Notes: generated by a model not told the origin, from the sequence alone. DNA of 64,000 nt from Desmodus rotundus (GCF_022682495.2 NC_071392.1:88800797-88864796); one strand, 5' to 3'; shown: positions 36,615 to 50,470, counted from the first letter of the stretch. Program-made: numbers and translations.

Positions 36615-39344
36615 GCAGCCAGGACGCAGACATCTCCTTGTCCGTCTTCCTTCTGAGAGCCACTGTCGGCCCTCACCGGCCGGCACGCTCCTTGCAGAGC
36701 CTTCTCCTTTCCTCCTAAGACCTTGTCTTTGGCCGTCCCCATGGCCAGTGTCCCCATCAGCACAGCCAGCCAGTGCTCAGCCATTTCCAAGTTATATTTA
36801 AGTAATTTACTGGTATGGCGTCTCCTTATAAGCTTTCGCTTGGTCCCCGTGAACACCTATCAGCTTTTTCCCCAGATCAAGCTGTTTCGGCATCCACTTT
36901 TACTGCCTCCTTTGGACCCCAAGTTCCAAGTCCGTTCTCCTTGAACTCTCAAACCCGTGCTCTCCCCGCATTACCCCAGCCCCCTCCGAAGCCCATTCCC
37001 TTCCGTGGCACTTCTCATCCTGCGGCACAATCTGACTGTGGTCAGGAGAAAAGCTGCTTTGACGCCCATCCCCTCTTTAGCCCACCCTCCTCTCCGTCTC
37101 TGCAGCAACGTTCAGCATCCAATTTCACAATTTCTCTGAAGCAGCGTCCGCAGTTCCTTCTATCACAAATGCTGTGTCCTCACAGTCACCATCTGGGACT
37201 TTCATCTATTCTCTGAAATTGGGTGCTCTCTGCCCAGCACACAAGTCTCCACTGATCCCAAACAGGGGGGCATTTTAGATCCCGACGGCTCGTCTCTCAC
37301 TGAGGTTAGGAACTGTTTCAAGCCACATGTCATTTTGGAAAGATTTTTCTGCCTTTTTCCTTTCTAAATAATATAGGTCCATTAATATTCAGGAAGCTAT
37401 TCTCAAAAGTCGGTGAGAAGCACAGAGAGAACTAAAATTAGAAAGGCATTGGGTTTTAAAGACAGCTCTCTGTGTTTTATCGCCAGTGGGAAGTCCCTTC
37501 GCTTCCTTTTCCCTATGGATGTCTTTGTTGGTGAAGTTATTTTTTAACCATAATAAAAAGCTTAACGGCCAAAATACATACAGAGAAATATTTCTCACAC
37601 TCAAGAGGTTATCAAGATACCAGAGGTTTTAAAATGAGCTCATAACACTGATTCTGAAGCTCCAGGCATTTCCTTGAAAAATTTCCAAAAGCCTTCAAAT
37701 AAATTTCCTTTGCCAGTGTTCATTTTCAGATGTGTTTAACACTGAGATTTTAGGTATAAATATGCATATTTGGATCCAAAAACCTTCTGTGTTCACAAAT
37801 TAACACTATACTAAAAGAAAAGCAGGTTATTTTTTATTTCCTGCAGGATGTGAAAGGCGGCTCAGTGTGGTTAGAAAAGTGAATTCTCTGAGCGGAGTTA
37901 TAACTGATGTTAGCATCTCACAGACTCAATTTCCTTCCCCGGGCAGTGAAGCGGGGCTTGGAAGTCAGACTGCATTCTAGGAAGCCTCCCAGTCTTACCA
38001 TTGCCGGCTTCAATCACATCCTTCTAAACCCAAGTGATTCCTTCTGTTTTTGCACAGAATTACACCAACTGCAAACCTAGTCCCCAGCCCTCACGAGACT
38101 GCACACACTCTGACCCTTGTTGCAAGTCCAGGGGGTCCCCAACACCACCCTCCATTTAGGTAATCCGCTAGAAGGACTCGCAGGACTCACCAAAGTCTGC
38201 GGTGCTTCCTCCCAGTTACGGTTACGGCAGGTTATTGAGAATCAGATGAGAATCAGACTAGACAAGGCGTGCACACAGGGCAGAAGCCAGGCAAGGTCCC
38301 CTACGCCGGCCTTCCAGGAGAGCCCCCCCATGGAGTCACAGCAGTGATATGACAGTATGCACCGGGACTGCCAACAGGGGCGGCTCCATGGCCCCAGGGT
38401 TCAGAGTCTGTTCAGCCCCATTACAGAGGCGCGGTGGACTGTCCACTTGGCTGACCCCAGCTCCTGGTCCCTCTAGAGCTTGAACTGTGTGACCCAAACC
38501 TTCACCCTACCTCACGCTGTTGGGCTATCTGGGGTGGTGAGCCCTAAATCACACGGTAGACTCTGACGTGACCCAGGGCTCCGGAGCAAACAAAGGTGCT
38601 CCTCTCAGACCTGATATTTCAAGGATTCAGCTGTTACCTTCTCAAAGCCAAGGGCAACAACCAGACCTCTCTTTGGAAGAGGTTAAACTCTTTCCTACAC
38701 GGTTTGAAAAATCTTTCTCTTGGTGACAAGAAAGTAAACACCTCCTTGGACCTTCTTGCTGGAATGAAACGTATTCATCCTGGTGTTTCTTGGGTAGGAG
38801 TCCGGGGCCGGGCCCTACCCCGGCTTCAGGAAGCAAAGTCTCGATGAGAGCAGCCCTGACATGCTGCATTTGGAGCGCGTTCCTTTAGCGGACCAGAAGT
38901 TGGGAAATTATGGTCCAAGGGCTTTGTTGCTAAGGTTTGAGTAATTAGGATCCAGCCAAGGTCCTTGTTCCTAGGAACAGAGTGATGAAAATAGCATGAG
39001 ATGTAGAAATGAGAGAAAATTCTGCTTCTGGCTCCACTGCCAAGTTTATCTAGGACAAGCTTTTGTTTTTCAAATGTCATAAATTTGGGGACAACACTGG
39101 GCACAGTTTGTTTTAAACAGACATAACTGATGTGTCAAGTTCCTAGATTCAGACTGCCCCACGCACCCCATACATTGTTCCTTTGTGTTCTTAGGATATG
39201 TGTGGGCTACAAGATAGCGTTCTTTACTATGCTGGTGTGCTAAATTAGGGGTTACCTTAGGAAAACGTATGGATGGACTCCTTTTTTTCAGAGAATCTGT
39301 TACAATTGCTTGGCCTCCCAGGTCAGAGTGCTCCTTTTCTGTCT

Positions 39345-39780
39345 TTCATTCACCCACTCATTTATTCACAAACTGCTTGGCACCTTCTCTGTGGCAGGCA
39401 TTGTTCCAGGTACTGAGAATATAGAAAAAATGAACAAACCAGAAAACACTTCTTCTTTAGTGATACCAGGAGCACATCTGCGTGTATTGTGCCAGATAGT
39501 GATGTAAAAAGTCAGGATAAAGGAGGGAAGAGCGGCCGAGAGAGGGGTTTTCTCTTTAATGTAGACCGCGTAGGGAAGGAATCTCTGAGGCGAGGACTTG
39601 TGAGCAGGGAGGTAAAGGCGAAGCCCTAGCGTTCGCTGGTAAAGGGAACAGTGCATGCCCTGGCCCTGCTGAGGCAGGGACAGCTTCACAAGGTGGTGAC
39701 GGAGAAAGCTATGTGCAGGTGATGGGGTCAAGGAGAAACTGAGGGGGCGGGCCCAGGGCAAGCAGCGCTAAGAAGGACTT
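39345..39780 (-). mobile_element. L2 3' region
   Basis: The start 'ctttcattcacccactcatt', 'ctctgtggcaggcattgttc', 'caggtactgagaatatag' and 'aatgaacaaaccagaaaaca' follow the complement of the L2 3' end. The later 'gaaggaatctctgaggcg' and 'agtgcatgccctggccctgc' also fit. Confidence 0.6.
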
Positions 39781-42700
39781 TGGCAACAAAGGGAGCAAAG
39801 CAGTGAAATGTTAGGTCAGAAGAAGAGTTCCGTGGTGGTGGAGGCTGTTAGGGTGAGAGGCATGCGAAAGTTACTGATGCTGTCGAAGAGAGGGGGAAAG
39901 AGCCGGAGGATGGCATGGAATAGACAGGAAGGTGGGGCGCCTGGCCTCAGACAGGCACCTCAGACAGGAACCACTCTCTGTACTTCTTCCTCCTTTTCCT
40001 TGTTCCTCTGATGCCTGCAGTGACCTCGTTTTCAGCCCCCCGCCTCGTCTTGTAGCCTTCCCATGCTGCATAAATTGTTCTTTCTCCTAATGTGCACTTA
40101 GTCCTCCCTTCATGATAAAAGGACACAGGATATGTATTATAGCACTCCTCACTGTAGAGCGAGGCTAAAATATCTCTCTGCCTATTACCAGTTTTGTTGC
40201 ATGGGTAAATGAGATTTTGTACAGAGCCTCCCTTTGGAAGTTACCAATCCTTGAACTTCGTTTTAGAATGAAAGGAACAAAGCATTGTCAAAACTGCAAC
40301 AGTGTAGCTGGTCCTCTCAGCACGCTCCCTGTGTGTACCTCTCTTTCCTTGTCTTCTCCCTTCACCTATTCTTTATTGAGTGACCAAAATCTTTTTTGCT
40401 ACTTCCAACTGACGCTTTGAGTTCTGATGTCTACATGCTCCCTCACCTGCTGGGAGAACTAGGAGCCCCAAAGGCTACTTTCCTGGTCAGCTGTTAAATT
40501 TGTCACCTGATCTATTAAGCGTGCAGTGATTTGTTTGAGAAAACTTGAGTTAGAACGAGGGCAAATAGTGCCACCTGCTGGGATTAACAGGCGGGAGGAG
40601 GGAATGCCTGGAGCTGTCCCCGGTTCTGTCCGGTTCCCTGTTTTGGCACATGGGGTCACGCAAAGGACATTTCTGCCGTCTCCACCTCTTCCTGAAGCCA
40701 GTACACCACACTGTGCTTTTCTCTTTTAATGTCTATTTTCTCCTTATAGTGATGCACTGTCCAAGACTATTGTTAAGATGAACTTTATTTAGTTTTATTG
40801 TTTCTCTTAGAATCTTTTGGAAATTGGATCATAGAGTGGTGGCATTTGAAGGGACCTTAGAGATCCTCTAACTCAATGTTTTCGAAAACATTTTAGTTGC
40901 AGAAACTGGGAAGCTATAGATGTGCTCCTCAGGTCAGACACCAATAAGCAGAAGCCCCCCAAAAGGTGGAAAGGCAGAGACTGGAACTCCAATATACTGA
41001 CTGCTGAACCGTTCCCTGTGTCAGTTAAGATGCTTTTAGATGCAATAAAATGGCTTGGCCAATAGCATATATCTCTCCTAAGAAGTCTTGAGGTGGCCAC
41101 AGGACTAACCCAGGGGCTAAACGGTGTCAGCAAAGAGCCAGGTTCGTCCCATTGCCCTCCCTGTCTCCTCAGCATCTGGTGTTCACCAGGTGGATTCAGC
41201 AACATGAGAACATAACTTTCACTCAAGATCAAGGGACAAAAACGATACTGTTTCTTCTCTGATGACTAAGAGCTCTGTCCCAGAAGACCCCCGAAGAACC
41301 CCTCTCGTGTCGTATTGGCCAGCAGGGAATCGTGTGTCCCATCCTAGCAAGCTTAGGAACATGAATCACCATGTTTGACTTAGACAAGTCCAAGTTCGCC
41401 TGCTGGGCCTGGCAGGGCCATCCTTACGTGGTGCTGAAGATGCTGTGGAAGCACATACACTCCTGGGCAGACTTGGGTCAGCTCACAAAGAAAAGGTGTG
41501 GAGCGGCTGACTGTTGGGGGAAACATTTCCATGAGTCCCGTGTCTGCTTGGCTTCTGAGCAAGAAGCACTGAGAGTTTTCCTCGTGCCCTTTTAAGGATG
41601 CATGTAGAGCCGGCAGCCTTGGAAGCTGGTGCCTTCCTCCGAAACGAGGGCGCCCCCGTTTTCTGGCCAGGATAATAAAGCTCAGGTCTCTCCCCGGGGC
41701 AGCAGGTGAGCGGGTTTGCTAGCAGCCCTTTGAAAAGACTGCAGTTTACCAGGTTCAGAATTCTCAGCTGTGACACAGCCTTCACCTGGGCTGCTTCACA
41801 CGCCCCACGGGACTTGGGAGACAAGGGAAACCCGTGTGGGCAGCAAGTTCACGCTACCTGCTACACTGTGAATAACACAGTCCTTTGTCTCTGGCCCACG
41901 GGTCTCCCGGCCTCAGCCATGTGGACCTGTGGCAGGCCAGCTGGCTCCCTCGCCAGCAGGGGAACCTCAGACCCTCCCTTGTTCTTGACACCAGTGCTTG
42001 CTGCGGTGTCCTCTCTGACGAGCTGCATGAGGCACAGCCCAGTCTCAAACGCTTCCTTCCGGCAGTGAGGATATTTCCCATCCACAAGCAAGTCCTTGTC
42101 TCAGGTGGAAACAGGGCAGCTCCTACCAGAGGCGCACGTTACGGAAGGCCGGTGTCGCTGGCCCTGGTGTCTTTGATGCTGCCTCCCTTTTATTCGCTCT
42201 CTGACTCTCTAATTATCTCCTTTAAAATGTCATTGCCTCTCACCCAGAAGACCAGGAGCAATCAGCCGCAAACGAACTTTAGACACTGTTAGAGCGCACT
42301 TGCTGCGTGCCGGGGAGATGGGGTTTTTCTCAAAGGCATCCCTTAGCGATGTCAGGGAAGCTCACGTTGATGGACTGAGGGAAAGGGACCCGTTCCTCAC
42401 ACCTCGGCCTTGCCGCCCCTTCCCCGGGCCGCACAGAGGGGAGAGGGATGTGCCGAAACTGCGAGCATTGCTCCAGCACAGCCCAAAAGGGGTCTGTTCC
42501 TTCCGACCCTATCCAGGGAGAGTCGCATTCTGATGGGACCCCAGGCTCCAGTCCCAGCTGAGCTGACGAGACTAAGCTGCAGCAGGAGCTGGGAGATGTT
42601 CCTTCTCTAGAAGGAAGCGTTGATGTTAAGAAGACCTGTCGTCCAGAGGAAGAAACAGGCCCATGTGACCAGCAAAGAAGAAACAATGGCTGTTTCCCAG

Positions 42701-43975
42701 TTAACTCCTGGACAAGAATTCATCGTAGCGGGGGGGAGAGGAGGGGGAAACTAGAGCAGCACTTATCCCTCCGAGTCACACCTGGGGGTTAAACTCAATT
42801 TACCCCTAAATTCTATTTCCCTGATGGCTGTTGATGCCTTTAAAACGAAACAGTCTTCTCCACTTAGCTCGGGCACCCTTGCTCGCTGGCTATTCCGACC
42901 ACTTCTGTTTTGCAACGCACCTGCTGAAATGCTGCACTACGAAAACAGTGGATTCAGTCTTCAGACTGACTGGGGACACCTCTTCCCTGTTGACGATACC
43001 AGAAATGCGGGGGAAGATCATTCACGCTTGCATCGTAGGATCATCCGCCTGCGTTCCCGTCATCCCTCCATACACACTCTGGTGAAGGTCACCGGACCCC
43101 ACCCTAATTCAGAGGGGACATTTCACCAGAATGTGTGTGGAACTGCCACAGGTGTTAAAATTAAAGCTCCCTTTCTTGTGACATAAAGGATCGAAACTCC
43201 TCGGTACGATTGTTGATTAAAGTGAGCCCCACGTGTAATAGCCCTGTAGCTCAACAAAGTTCACGCGGCTCTGGGAGGGGCCTGACCCAGAGGCAGGGAA
43301 CGGTGGGGGGCCTGGGGGAGTCCAGCCCACTGCCATTGTTAAGAGTTTAATTGCTTGACTTCGTCTCAAAATGGAACTGGTCCAAAGAAGCTGAATTCTC
43401 CATTAGCCCAGGGAAAAAAGTCGGACTGCTCAGAGATTAGGCAGAGGTTTATTGGTAGATAGAGGGGCTAAATGTCTTTATAGGCAAAGTTGGGAAGGCT
43501 CTTGGTGGGCTGCCTCTCGGGCGTCCATCGGAAAGGGGGCACCGGGCTGGAGGAGCTGCCGGCCTGTGTGCTGCTGCTGCTGCGTGAAGCTGCCTCTCCT
43601 GCCACCGCAAGAAAACAGACGCTTAAAAACCATGTTTATAAAACATTGAGAACTTGAAAAGAAGCCTGAAATGTAAAGCAGGAAAACTACGTACAACCAA
43701 ATTTGCCAAAGCAACCACTCGCCCACTTCCTGTTGTTGAAGGGGACTTACTGCAGAAGGAGGTTGGTGCGGGCGGATCCGTGAAAAAGCAGGATCCGTGG
43801 TCAGTGCTGGAGGCAGGCTCCGAGACGGGCCCGGCGTCCCGACGGGCATGACCAGAGTGTGCAGCAAACGATTCTAGAAAGGGTTGTTCTGCAGGGATCT
43901 GGAGCTTCCCTTCAGACAGCCATGAGTAGTCTAGAAGGCATGCAGGTCACCTTAAAAAAATGACAAAGGTCGCTT

Positions 43976-44258
43976 TGCCCTGGCCAGTGTGGCCCAGTGG
44001 ATTGGGCACCATGCCACAGAGCAAAAGCTCACTGGTTCACTTCCCAGTCAGGGCACGTGCCTGGGTTGCGGGTTTGGTGCCCAGTCGGGGTGTGTGTGAG
44101 GCAACCAATAGGTGTTTCTCTCTCACGTTGATGTTTCTCTCTCTCTCTCTCTTTCCCTCTTGCCCCACCCCCTGCTCTCTCCTTCTCTCTCCTCCCCTCC
44201 CTCCCCCCCTCTCTCTAACATCAATGAGCATGTCCTTGGGTGAGGAGTTTTTTAAAGG
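43976..44258 (+). mobile_element. Ves-type bat SINE with expanded CT tract and direct repeats
   Basis: It has a clear head, gccctggccagtgtggccca, and both conserved boxes. The CT-rich region is unusually long (about 44115-44217, including a pure CT run), and the tail carries the family end catgtccttgggtgaggag. A 13-base direct repeat tgcaggtcacctt lies at 43941-43953 and 44259-44271. On the 5' side, 22 A-rich bases separate it from the SINE head, so the insertion may carry extra 5' sequence. Confidence 0.92.
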
Positions 44259-44394
44259 TGCAGGTCACCTTCATTCACATTCATCAACAATTCCTAACTC
44301 CCGAACTTCCGGTAGGAACTACAGTGATGAGTCTGGTGAAGTGGAGTTTGAGAACTCTCCCAGAGTGGCAGCTCTCCCCTCTAGCTGTCTATTA

Positions 44395-44480
44395 ATATTT
44401 TCCAGGGGGCTTTTAAGAAATGCCAATGCCTCCAGCAGACCAGCTAAGCCCGAATCTCCGGGGATGGAGCAGAGAAAGGG
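44395..44480 (+). mobile_element. Old hAT-type fragment
   Basis: A short region with 'ccagggggcttttaagaaatgccaatgcc', 'cagctaagcccgaatctcc' and 'ggggatgg' resembles the same class of mammalian non-autonomous hAT repeats. It is weak but ordered similarity. Confidence 0.4.
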
Positions 44481-44559
44481 CGTTACACTAAGCTCCGCCC
44501 CAGGAGCTGTGCTGGCTGTAGAGTCAAAGGCCTGATCTGTGACACCCCAACAAGCCGGG

Positions 44560-44665
44560 TTTGCACTCCAACTTCACTAGTGATTCAGCCTTGGGCCCCC
44601 AGCTGTGCTGAACTTCTCCGGACCCTGCTTTTCTTATCTAGAGTCAGTGATGGTACCTTCTCGAT
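44560..44665 (-). mobile_element. MIR fragment
   Basis: The complement of MIR landmarks is seen in 'gggtttgcactccaacttca', 'gtgattcagccttgggcccc' and 'gacttctc..tttcttatct'-like segments. Short and diverged. Confidence 0.45.
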
Positions 44666-44839
44666 TGGTTTCTAAAGACAAAGGAAGTAGATGTCTACCT
44701 GGACCCCCAGTACAACTCTGTCCCCACCTTGGCTGTTAATGGCTAGTAGTGGACTGATATTCTATACTTATTCAGATGATTGTGCCAGGGACCTGGCAGC
44801 AAGGGATGTGCTGAGATTACTTTTCTCCCCTTGCTGTGA

Positions 44840-45169
<330 letters not shown>

Positions 45170-45448
45170 TAAGACCCGTCCCAGTGGAAAACGTGAAACA
45201 GCCCGTGGAGTGTCTGGCTAGAGCTCTTTCGAGAAGGAAGTGTCTAGGCCTCTCCTCGTCTTTTCCACGACAGAGGGGAACGAGGAGGAGGGCTCAGGAG
45301 CCTGACGTCCTGTCCCACTTCCCAGCAGCTAGGGCTCAGAGTGCTCATCTTCGGAAGCAGAGGGCAGCCAGGGGAGCCCTGGGGTCTGTGCAGTTTTGGG
45401 TCTATGAGCAGGAGCAAGTCCTCTGATGTTTGGGACACTTGTAACTAC

Positions 45449-45503
45449 AAAAGGAAGGAAGGGAGGGGGGGAGGAAAAGAGAGCAGAGGGAAGGGGAGGA
45501 AAA
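45449..45503. repeat. Polypurine tract
   Basis: There is a 35-base uninterrupted purine run (45449-45483); after one C, a further 19 purines follow to 45503. Such tracts can form triplex (H-DNA) structures. It lies about 320 bases downstream of the middle exon. Confidence 0.9.
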
Positions 45504-47280
45504 TGGACTCCCTAAGTTCAGGTTTGCTTGAACAATAAGCAGAAACCCCTTCCTTTCTTCACACTTCTCACAAAGGCTCTGCCTGCACTGGAGAAAGGTC
45601 AGCCCCGCGAAGGCATGTGAACCACAAACTTAAGCAGCCTGTGCAGGACGCGGGTTCAGCCGCACAGTCTAGCTGCTTCGGACCTATCCAGGCGGAACCT
45701 AACATTGCTTCAGATCCGTTCCCATTGCCATGGCTACTTAAATTTTACGTTTGTTTTCCAGAAAACAGCAAGTTTAGGAAATTAGCCATCTTTCCCCTGC
45801 TGAATGAGAAAAAAGCAAGTTTGAAGGACTTTGAGGCTGTGTGCCACCTTAGACCCCCCCACCCCGAGTTTCTGGGGGTTAATTGATGAAGTCCGTCGAC
45901 CGTGGCAGTGTTGGAGCAAGCAAAAGCAGGCCTGACCTGGTTGCTGTTCACTTTCACAACCCTCGATGGCAGAAGCTCACCGAGGGTCAGTGCATTGTAA
46001 CCAGAGGCCCCACGGTGTCTTTCGTAGTTTTGTGGAAGTGCTTTAAGAACATTAGAAAGTCACAACAAATACGGTAAAATCAGATAGTCGCTTGTTTGCT
46101 GCGATATGGGCAGACTGCAGCAGTGCTGGCTTAGTCCCTTGGTTTTGGCAGTGAGACCCACTCGGGAACAAGCCTGCGAGCCAGGGGCCGGGAGAGGGGC
46201 CGGGTGGTGCCGTGCTGTGGCGCCCCTCCGCCCCAGCATGGATGGGCCCTTCCCAACCCCTCCCTCGGTGCGCAGTTCTCAGAATCACACGTTGTTTTTA
46301 AGTTACTTCTTACTCGTTGTCATCAGGGTCCCTGAACCGATTCCTGCTAAATACTGTGAGCGAAGTTCACTTTGTCAGTATGTCTTGTCCAGACTACCTA
46401 AGGCAAGTCTCTTCCAAAATCCCGCTCGTCCCGAGCCTGCTGGTTATTCTCCTGGGTTTGCGTCATGGCAGGGGCCCTCATGGACCAGTTTTTCCTTTTC
46501 TTTGGCTTGTCCCTGGATGTAGAGGTCGGACTTCACTTTTGTCCCTTTCTGTTCACTGACTAAGTTGTCTCCAAGAATCTCGGAGACCAAGTGAAGTAAA
46601 AATGGAGAGGGTGAGGGGATGCATTTATTATTGTCTTGGAAAGTTTCTCATTTGTCTAAACCAGAACAACGTGTAAAAAGGGAAGAGGGCTGAGGCACGT
46701 GAGCGGGCCACGCAGGGCAGGTGGCTGGCAGGAGGTGAATTTGCAGCTAGCTTCAGCCAGGCCAGAGCATGTCACTGTTCTTGGTAATTAAAGGAAGAGG
46801 TCGGAGTTCGGGAGACCTGGAGGCTGCTTCAGAAAGCCTCAGGAAGAAGCCAAGCTCCTCGGTGGCTCTTAACTAATGACAAATGTCTGGGCTCAACTCA
46901 CTTGGTTCGGACCCCTTCCGAATTGCTCTGGGGGCCCGAGATGTCAGCCCAGAGATGCTGAAAGATTAACTCTCACTCCTCCAGGGTCTTGCGGGCTGCT
47001 AGGGAGGCCTGGCTGGTGACTCAGTGGGACAAGCAGTGTCTTCAGGGTGAATGGGGAGCAGGGAAGCGCAGGAAAGGACATCATTGCCCACCCATTTTTC
47101 CTGAGTCCAGAATTTGGGGTCACCCTTGGCTTCCTGTCTTCCCCTCACTACTGTCCATCAAGAGTACAGCTGTGACTCCTCCTCCAGACTGTGCCCCAGA
47201 TGCACAGCCAGCACCCTCTGTCAGCGTGGGGTCCACCCTGGCCCAAGCCACAGGACTCTTGTTCGTACTGTTGCACCTAG

Positions 47281-47376
47281 TGTCCTAACTGGCCTCCTAA
47301 CTGGTCTCCTTACTGGTCTCCCAACTAGTCTCCTAACTGGCCTTCTAACTAGTCTCCTAACTGGTGTCCTAACTGA
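47281..47376. repeat. Minisatellite, eight copies of a 12-base unit
   Basis: Eight contiguous 12-base units of the form tctcctaactgg run without indels. Variation lies at the first bases (tg, cc or tc), the middle (cct, ctt or ccc) and the penultimate base (g or a). Because the unit is a multiple of three, the passing frame reads LLTG-like tetrapeptides, but there is no gene. Confidence 0.95.
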
Positions 47377-50344
47377 AATGTATATTTTTTTGTTACATCT
47401 CTGAGTTAATAGTCATATTCAAACTTAAATCAATCCCATCTCCAAAGCAAGAAGGTATTTTTCCTTATAAACTTTCTCTAAAATTCTTCTCTCTAAAACA
47501 GGGTATTTGCCATCTCTGGAAATACCTTTTTCACCAGGTGCCACAGACTGAAATCAAGCATGACGGAGGCCTGGAAAAAAGTCACAGGGAATGTCAGAAT
47601 GTCATGAAAGACAGCTTCTCAGTGCCACCGGGGCCCTGTGTCTGGCTCTCAGTCCCCCTCCCCGAAATTGAGGTCTCACCCCTTCGGCAGCAGTGAGACG
47701 CCAGCTGGGGTCCTGATGCTGGGTTTCCACCCTGACCCTTACAGGCAGGGAGAGGGAGTGATGTCATGCCTGGGGGTATGGAAATAAACTAAAATGATTT
47801 ACTAGATAAAATCTAGTCAAAACAAGACAAAACAATAACACTAGAAGAAATCAGCAAACTGCCTCCAGAAAGCAAAGCTGCAAATAAACTACAGAAGCTG
47901 CCCCACGAAAGCCTGGTCCTGCGCAGCTGGCCGAGGGGTTGGCAGCTCCGTCCATTTCCCAGCCTGTCCCTGTTCTCGGAGCCAGGAGGCCAAGTGGGAG
48001 CCCACAGCTTTCCTCTCCTCTCCGTGCAGAGACGCCCCTCCCCCCCTCCTCGGGAGAAGGCCGGCCCTTCCCCACTAAGCCTCCCCATAGGTTTCCCCCG
48101 CCGTTTGCCCTCTCCCGATCGGGGCTCACTCACTGTTGCTATTCTGGCTGTCCACTTTACAGGTCGGGTTTTAACATATTCAGGGAACTATGGTAGACCC
48201 TATTTTTACCTTTTTAAAAAATGTATACTCCCAACTCTGCAGCTGCCCACACCCATTTTCTCCTGACAGCTGGAGTGATCCGTCTCGGGAACATGTGTTA
48301 GTTTTGCCATGAATGTGGGAAAAAATGTTTTTCAACAAGTTTATCAAGTAGTTTCCCTTATAGGTTTTTCACTCTTTCAATACAAACTGGCCTCAACTTC
48401 GTAACAATAAATGGCACCTGCCACATAGGAAGAGGTGGCCAGAAAAAAGGAAACCAGCAGCAGCGACACGTGCTGAGGAGGGGCGGGCACTCACACTCTG
48501 TCCTGTGGTGTCTGAGGGGGCGAGAGGGAAGTGTCCGCCCAGTTCCAATCTCTCCCGGTCCCTGGGACCCAGCGGGATGTATTTTAGGTGTGATGTTACA
48601 CGTTTGTTCAACATGTCCGTATGTTCTGGGACGCTCAGAGCACTGCCTTTCTGTGGCACACTCTGTGCTGCGCATCTCATTCTGCGTTTCACCCTTTCGC
48701 TCAGCCTCACGTTTCCGAGATCTGCGAGTGGCTCCGTGAACATTACGTGGACGTGTTCCATTCTGCGTCCATCCCACGCCTCGTAGTGTTTGCCACTCCT
48801 CCTTGTGAGCACGCATGCATTCCCGTGAGGTGGCCACGCCTTCCCCACCGTGGTCCAGCTGAGCGAGAAGCAAACGCTTGGCCCTGGCTGTGCCCCTCAC
48901 GAAGAGGATAAAACTCTTGCCTCGGGACATGGAACCACTAGTTACCATCTGTCCGTGTCTCGATCCCTTTCTGTCCCCGCCTCCCTCGGGTCCCCACACA
49001 CAGCTTCAGACTGCGCCCCCCAGACAGGGCCAGCCACAATTGACTCATACTCCAGGACCCACTAAACCTATTCTCCCATCACCTGTCCCTCACTCGTGAG
49101 TTTCTCAGTACTCCATCCATAGGTCCCTCTCAAACAAACCCGTCATGTAGCCTTTTCCTGGTTTCCTGTTTGCCTTGGCCTCTCTGTATTGTTCCACGTG
49201 CCCAGCCACGCCCTCCTTGTAGCCCTGACCTGCAAACACCGCACTGTTCTGTCCTCAGCCTCTCTGCCAGCTGCTCTCCTTCCTGCCTCTCCAGCCTCGG
49301 GCTTCCTTTCTGTTCCCTCCCACCTCTTTTCCTAGAGACCTCATACATCCCGAGAAGCTGGTTATCAGAGCTTGTGCTGATTCCTCCCAGATGCGAAACC
49401 CCAGCCTTGACCTGGGACTAACACTTGCAAAGGCTTGTTTTGAAGTCCAAGTCTGAAAGTGACAGAAGAGGTGACAGGTGGGAAACAGCACCGGGGCTTC
49501 TTGACTGTGGATGAAAAGAGACTGGATACGGTTGCTAAAAGAAGTACTTTTAAAGACAGAATAAAGACAGGCAGAGAGAGAGGATGTGGGGAGAGAGAGT
49601 CATGGGGTACGTTAAGATCAGCAGAAAGAAGATGCTGGTTTTGCGCCACAGATGAGCAGAATTCACCAGCAGGACCCATAATAGGAACAATAACACATGG
49701 ACATTCCTACAAGAAACATTTAGGCAGTATTTAGGCATTTAGAGTTCTCAGCTGATCTATTTAAAATTGGAGTTTGCACTGAAGGTAACTGCAGTGACTA
49801 CTCATAATACAAACTTTGGGTCTGGTTAGGACATGGTGGTTGAACGCTGCAGTCTCTCTCAGACCCACTTCGGGAGGGACGTGGAGACGTAACACTTGCT
49901 GCAGACCACGGTGCCCTGAAACGGCGCTGCCGGACCAGTGTAGGGAGGTGACCGGCCAGCTGCCACCCAGTGGCCAGAGCCTGCACTGGAAGTTGCAGTG
50001 TCAAGCCCTTGCACCAGGAGGAAAACTTACTGCAATAGTGAGACGCGCCTCCTCTTTGTTGACCCAGGGATCAGCCTGGGCGTTCCTGTCCCTGGCTCTG
50101 AACTGTGAGCGCCCTGTTCAGCTTCAGCCATCCTTGTGGCTTCAGGGACCGCGTTCTGCCAGGTGGTGAGTAAGACTTATCTCAGATGTTAATCCCTCCG
50201 TCAGCATCCTCCATCCCCAAGCACAGCCGAGCCTGGAAACGTGTCAGAGGTAGAAGGAAGACCCTCCTGCGCTGCGGGCCCAGAGTGAAGGCGGCGGCTC
50301 TGGGGCGACACGTGCGCAGGCCTACCAGCGGACAGCCGCTGACC

Positions 50345-50470
50345 GGCTGCGGGACGTGGGGCACGTCAGCCCTCCCGGCGTCAGTTTCCTCGCCTGTAAC
50401 GTGGGGATAATGATACGATCGGCCCCTGAGAGTTAAAACACGCTAGGCTTTGGGCAGAACCTGGTGCAGC
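50345..50470 (-). mobile_element. MIR fragment
   Basis: It reads 'ggcgtcagtttcctcgcctg', 'taacgtggggataatgatac' and 'ctgagagttaaaacacgcta', the reverse complement of the MIR 3' half. The CpG content of this copy is notable. Confidence 0.65.

Noticed and set aside
43330..43490. Possible second minus-strand LTR (TATAAAG at 43476-43482 and AATAAA at 43448-43453 on the complement)
   Set aside because: The two signals are too close for a normal LTR R region, and no other LTR landmarks were found.
43960..44535. 191-codon plus-strand open frame
   Set aside because: Most of it is the Ves SINE and its CT tract read through; the serine/leucine run is simply the CT repeat.
47281..47376. Regular short repeats that might suggest a CRISPR-like array
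   Set aside because: The units are contiguous without spacers and only 12 bases long, in a mammalian intron; it is a minisatellite.
48358..48999. 213-codon minus-strand open frame
   Set aside because: No recognisable domain; arginine- and charge-rich composition typical of random GC-rich DNA, and overlapped by open frames of equal quality in other frames.
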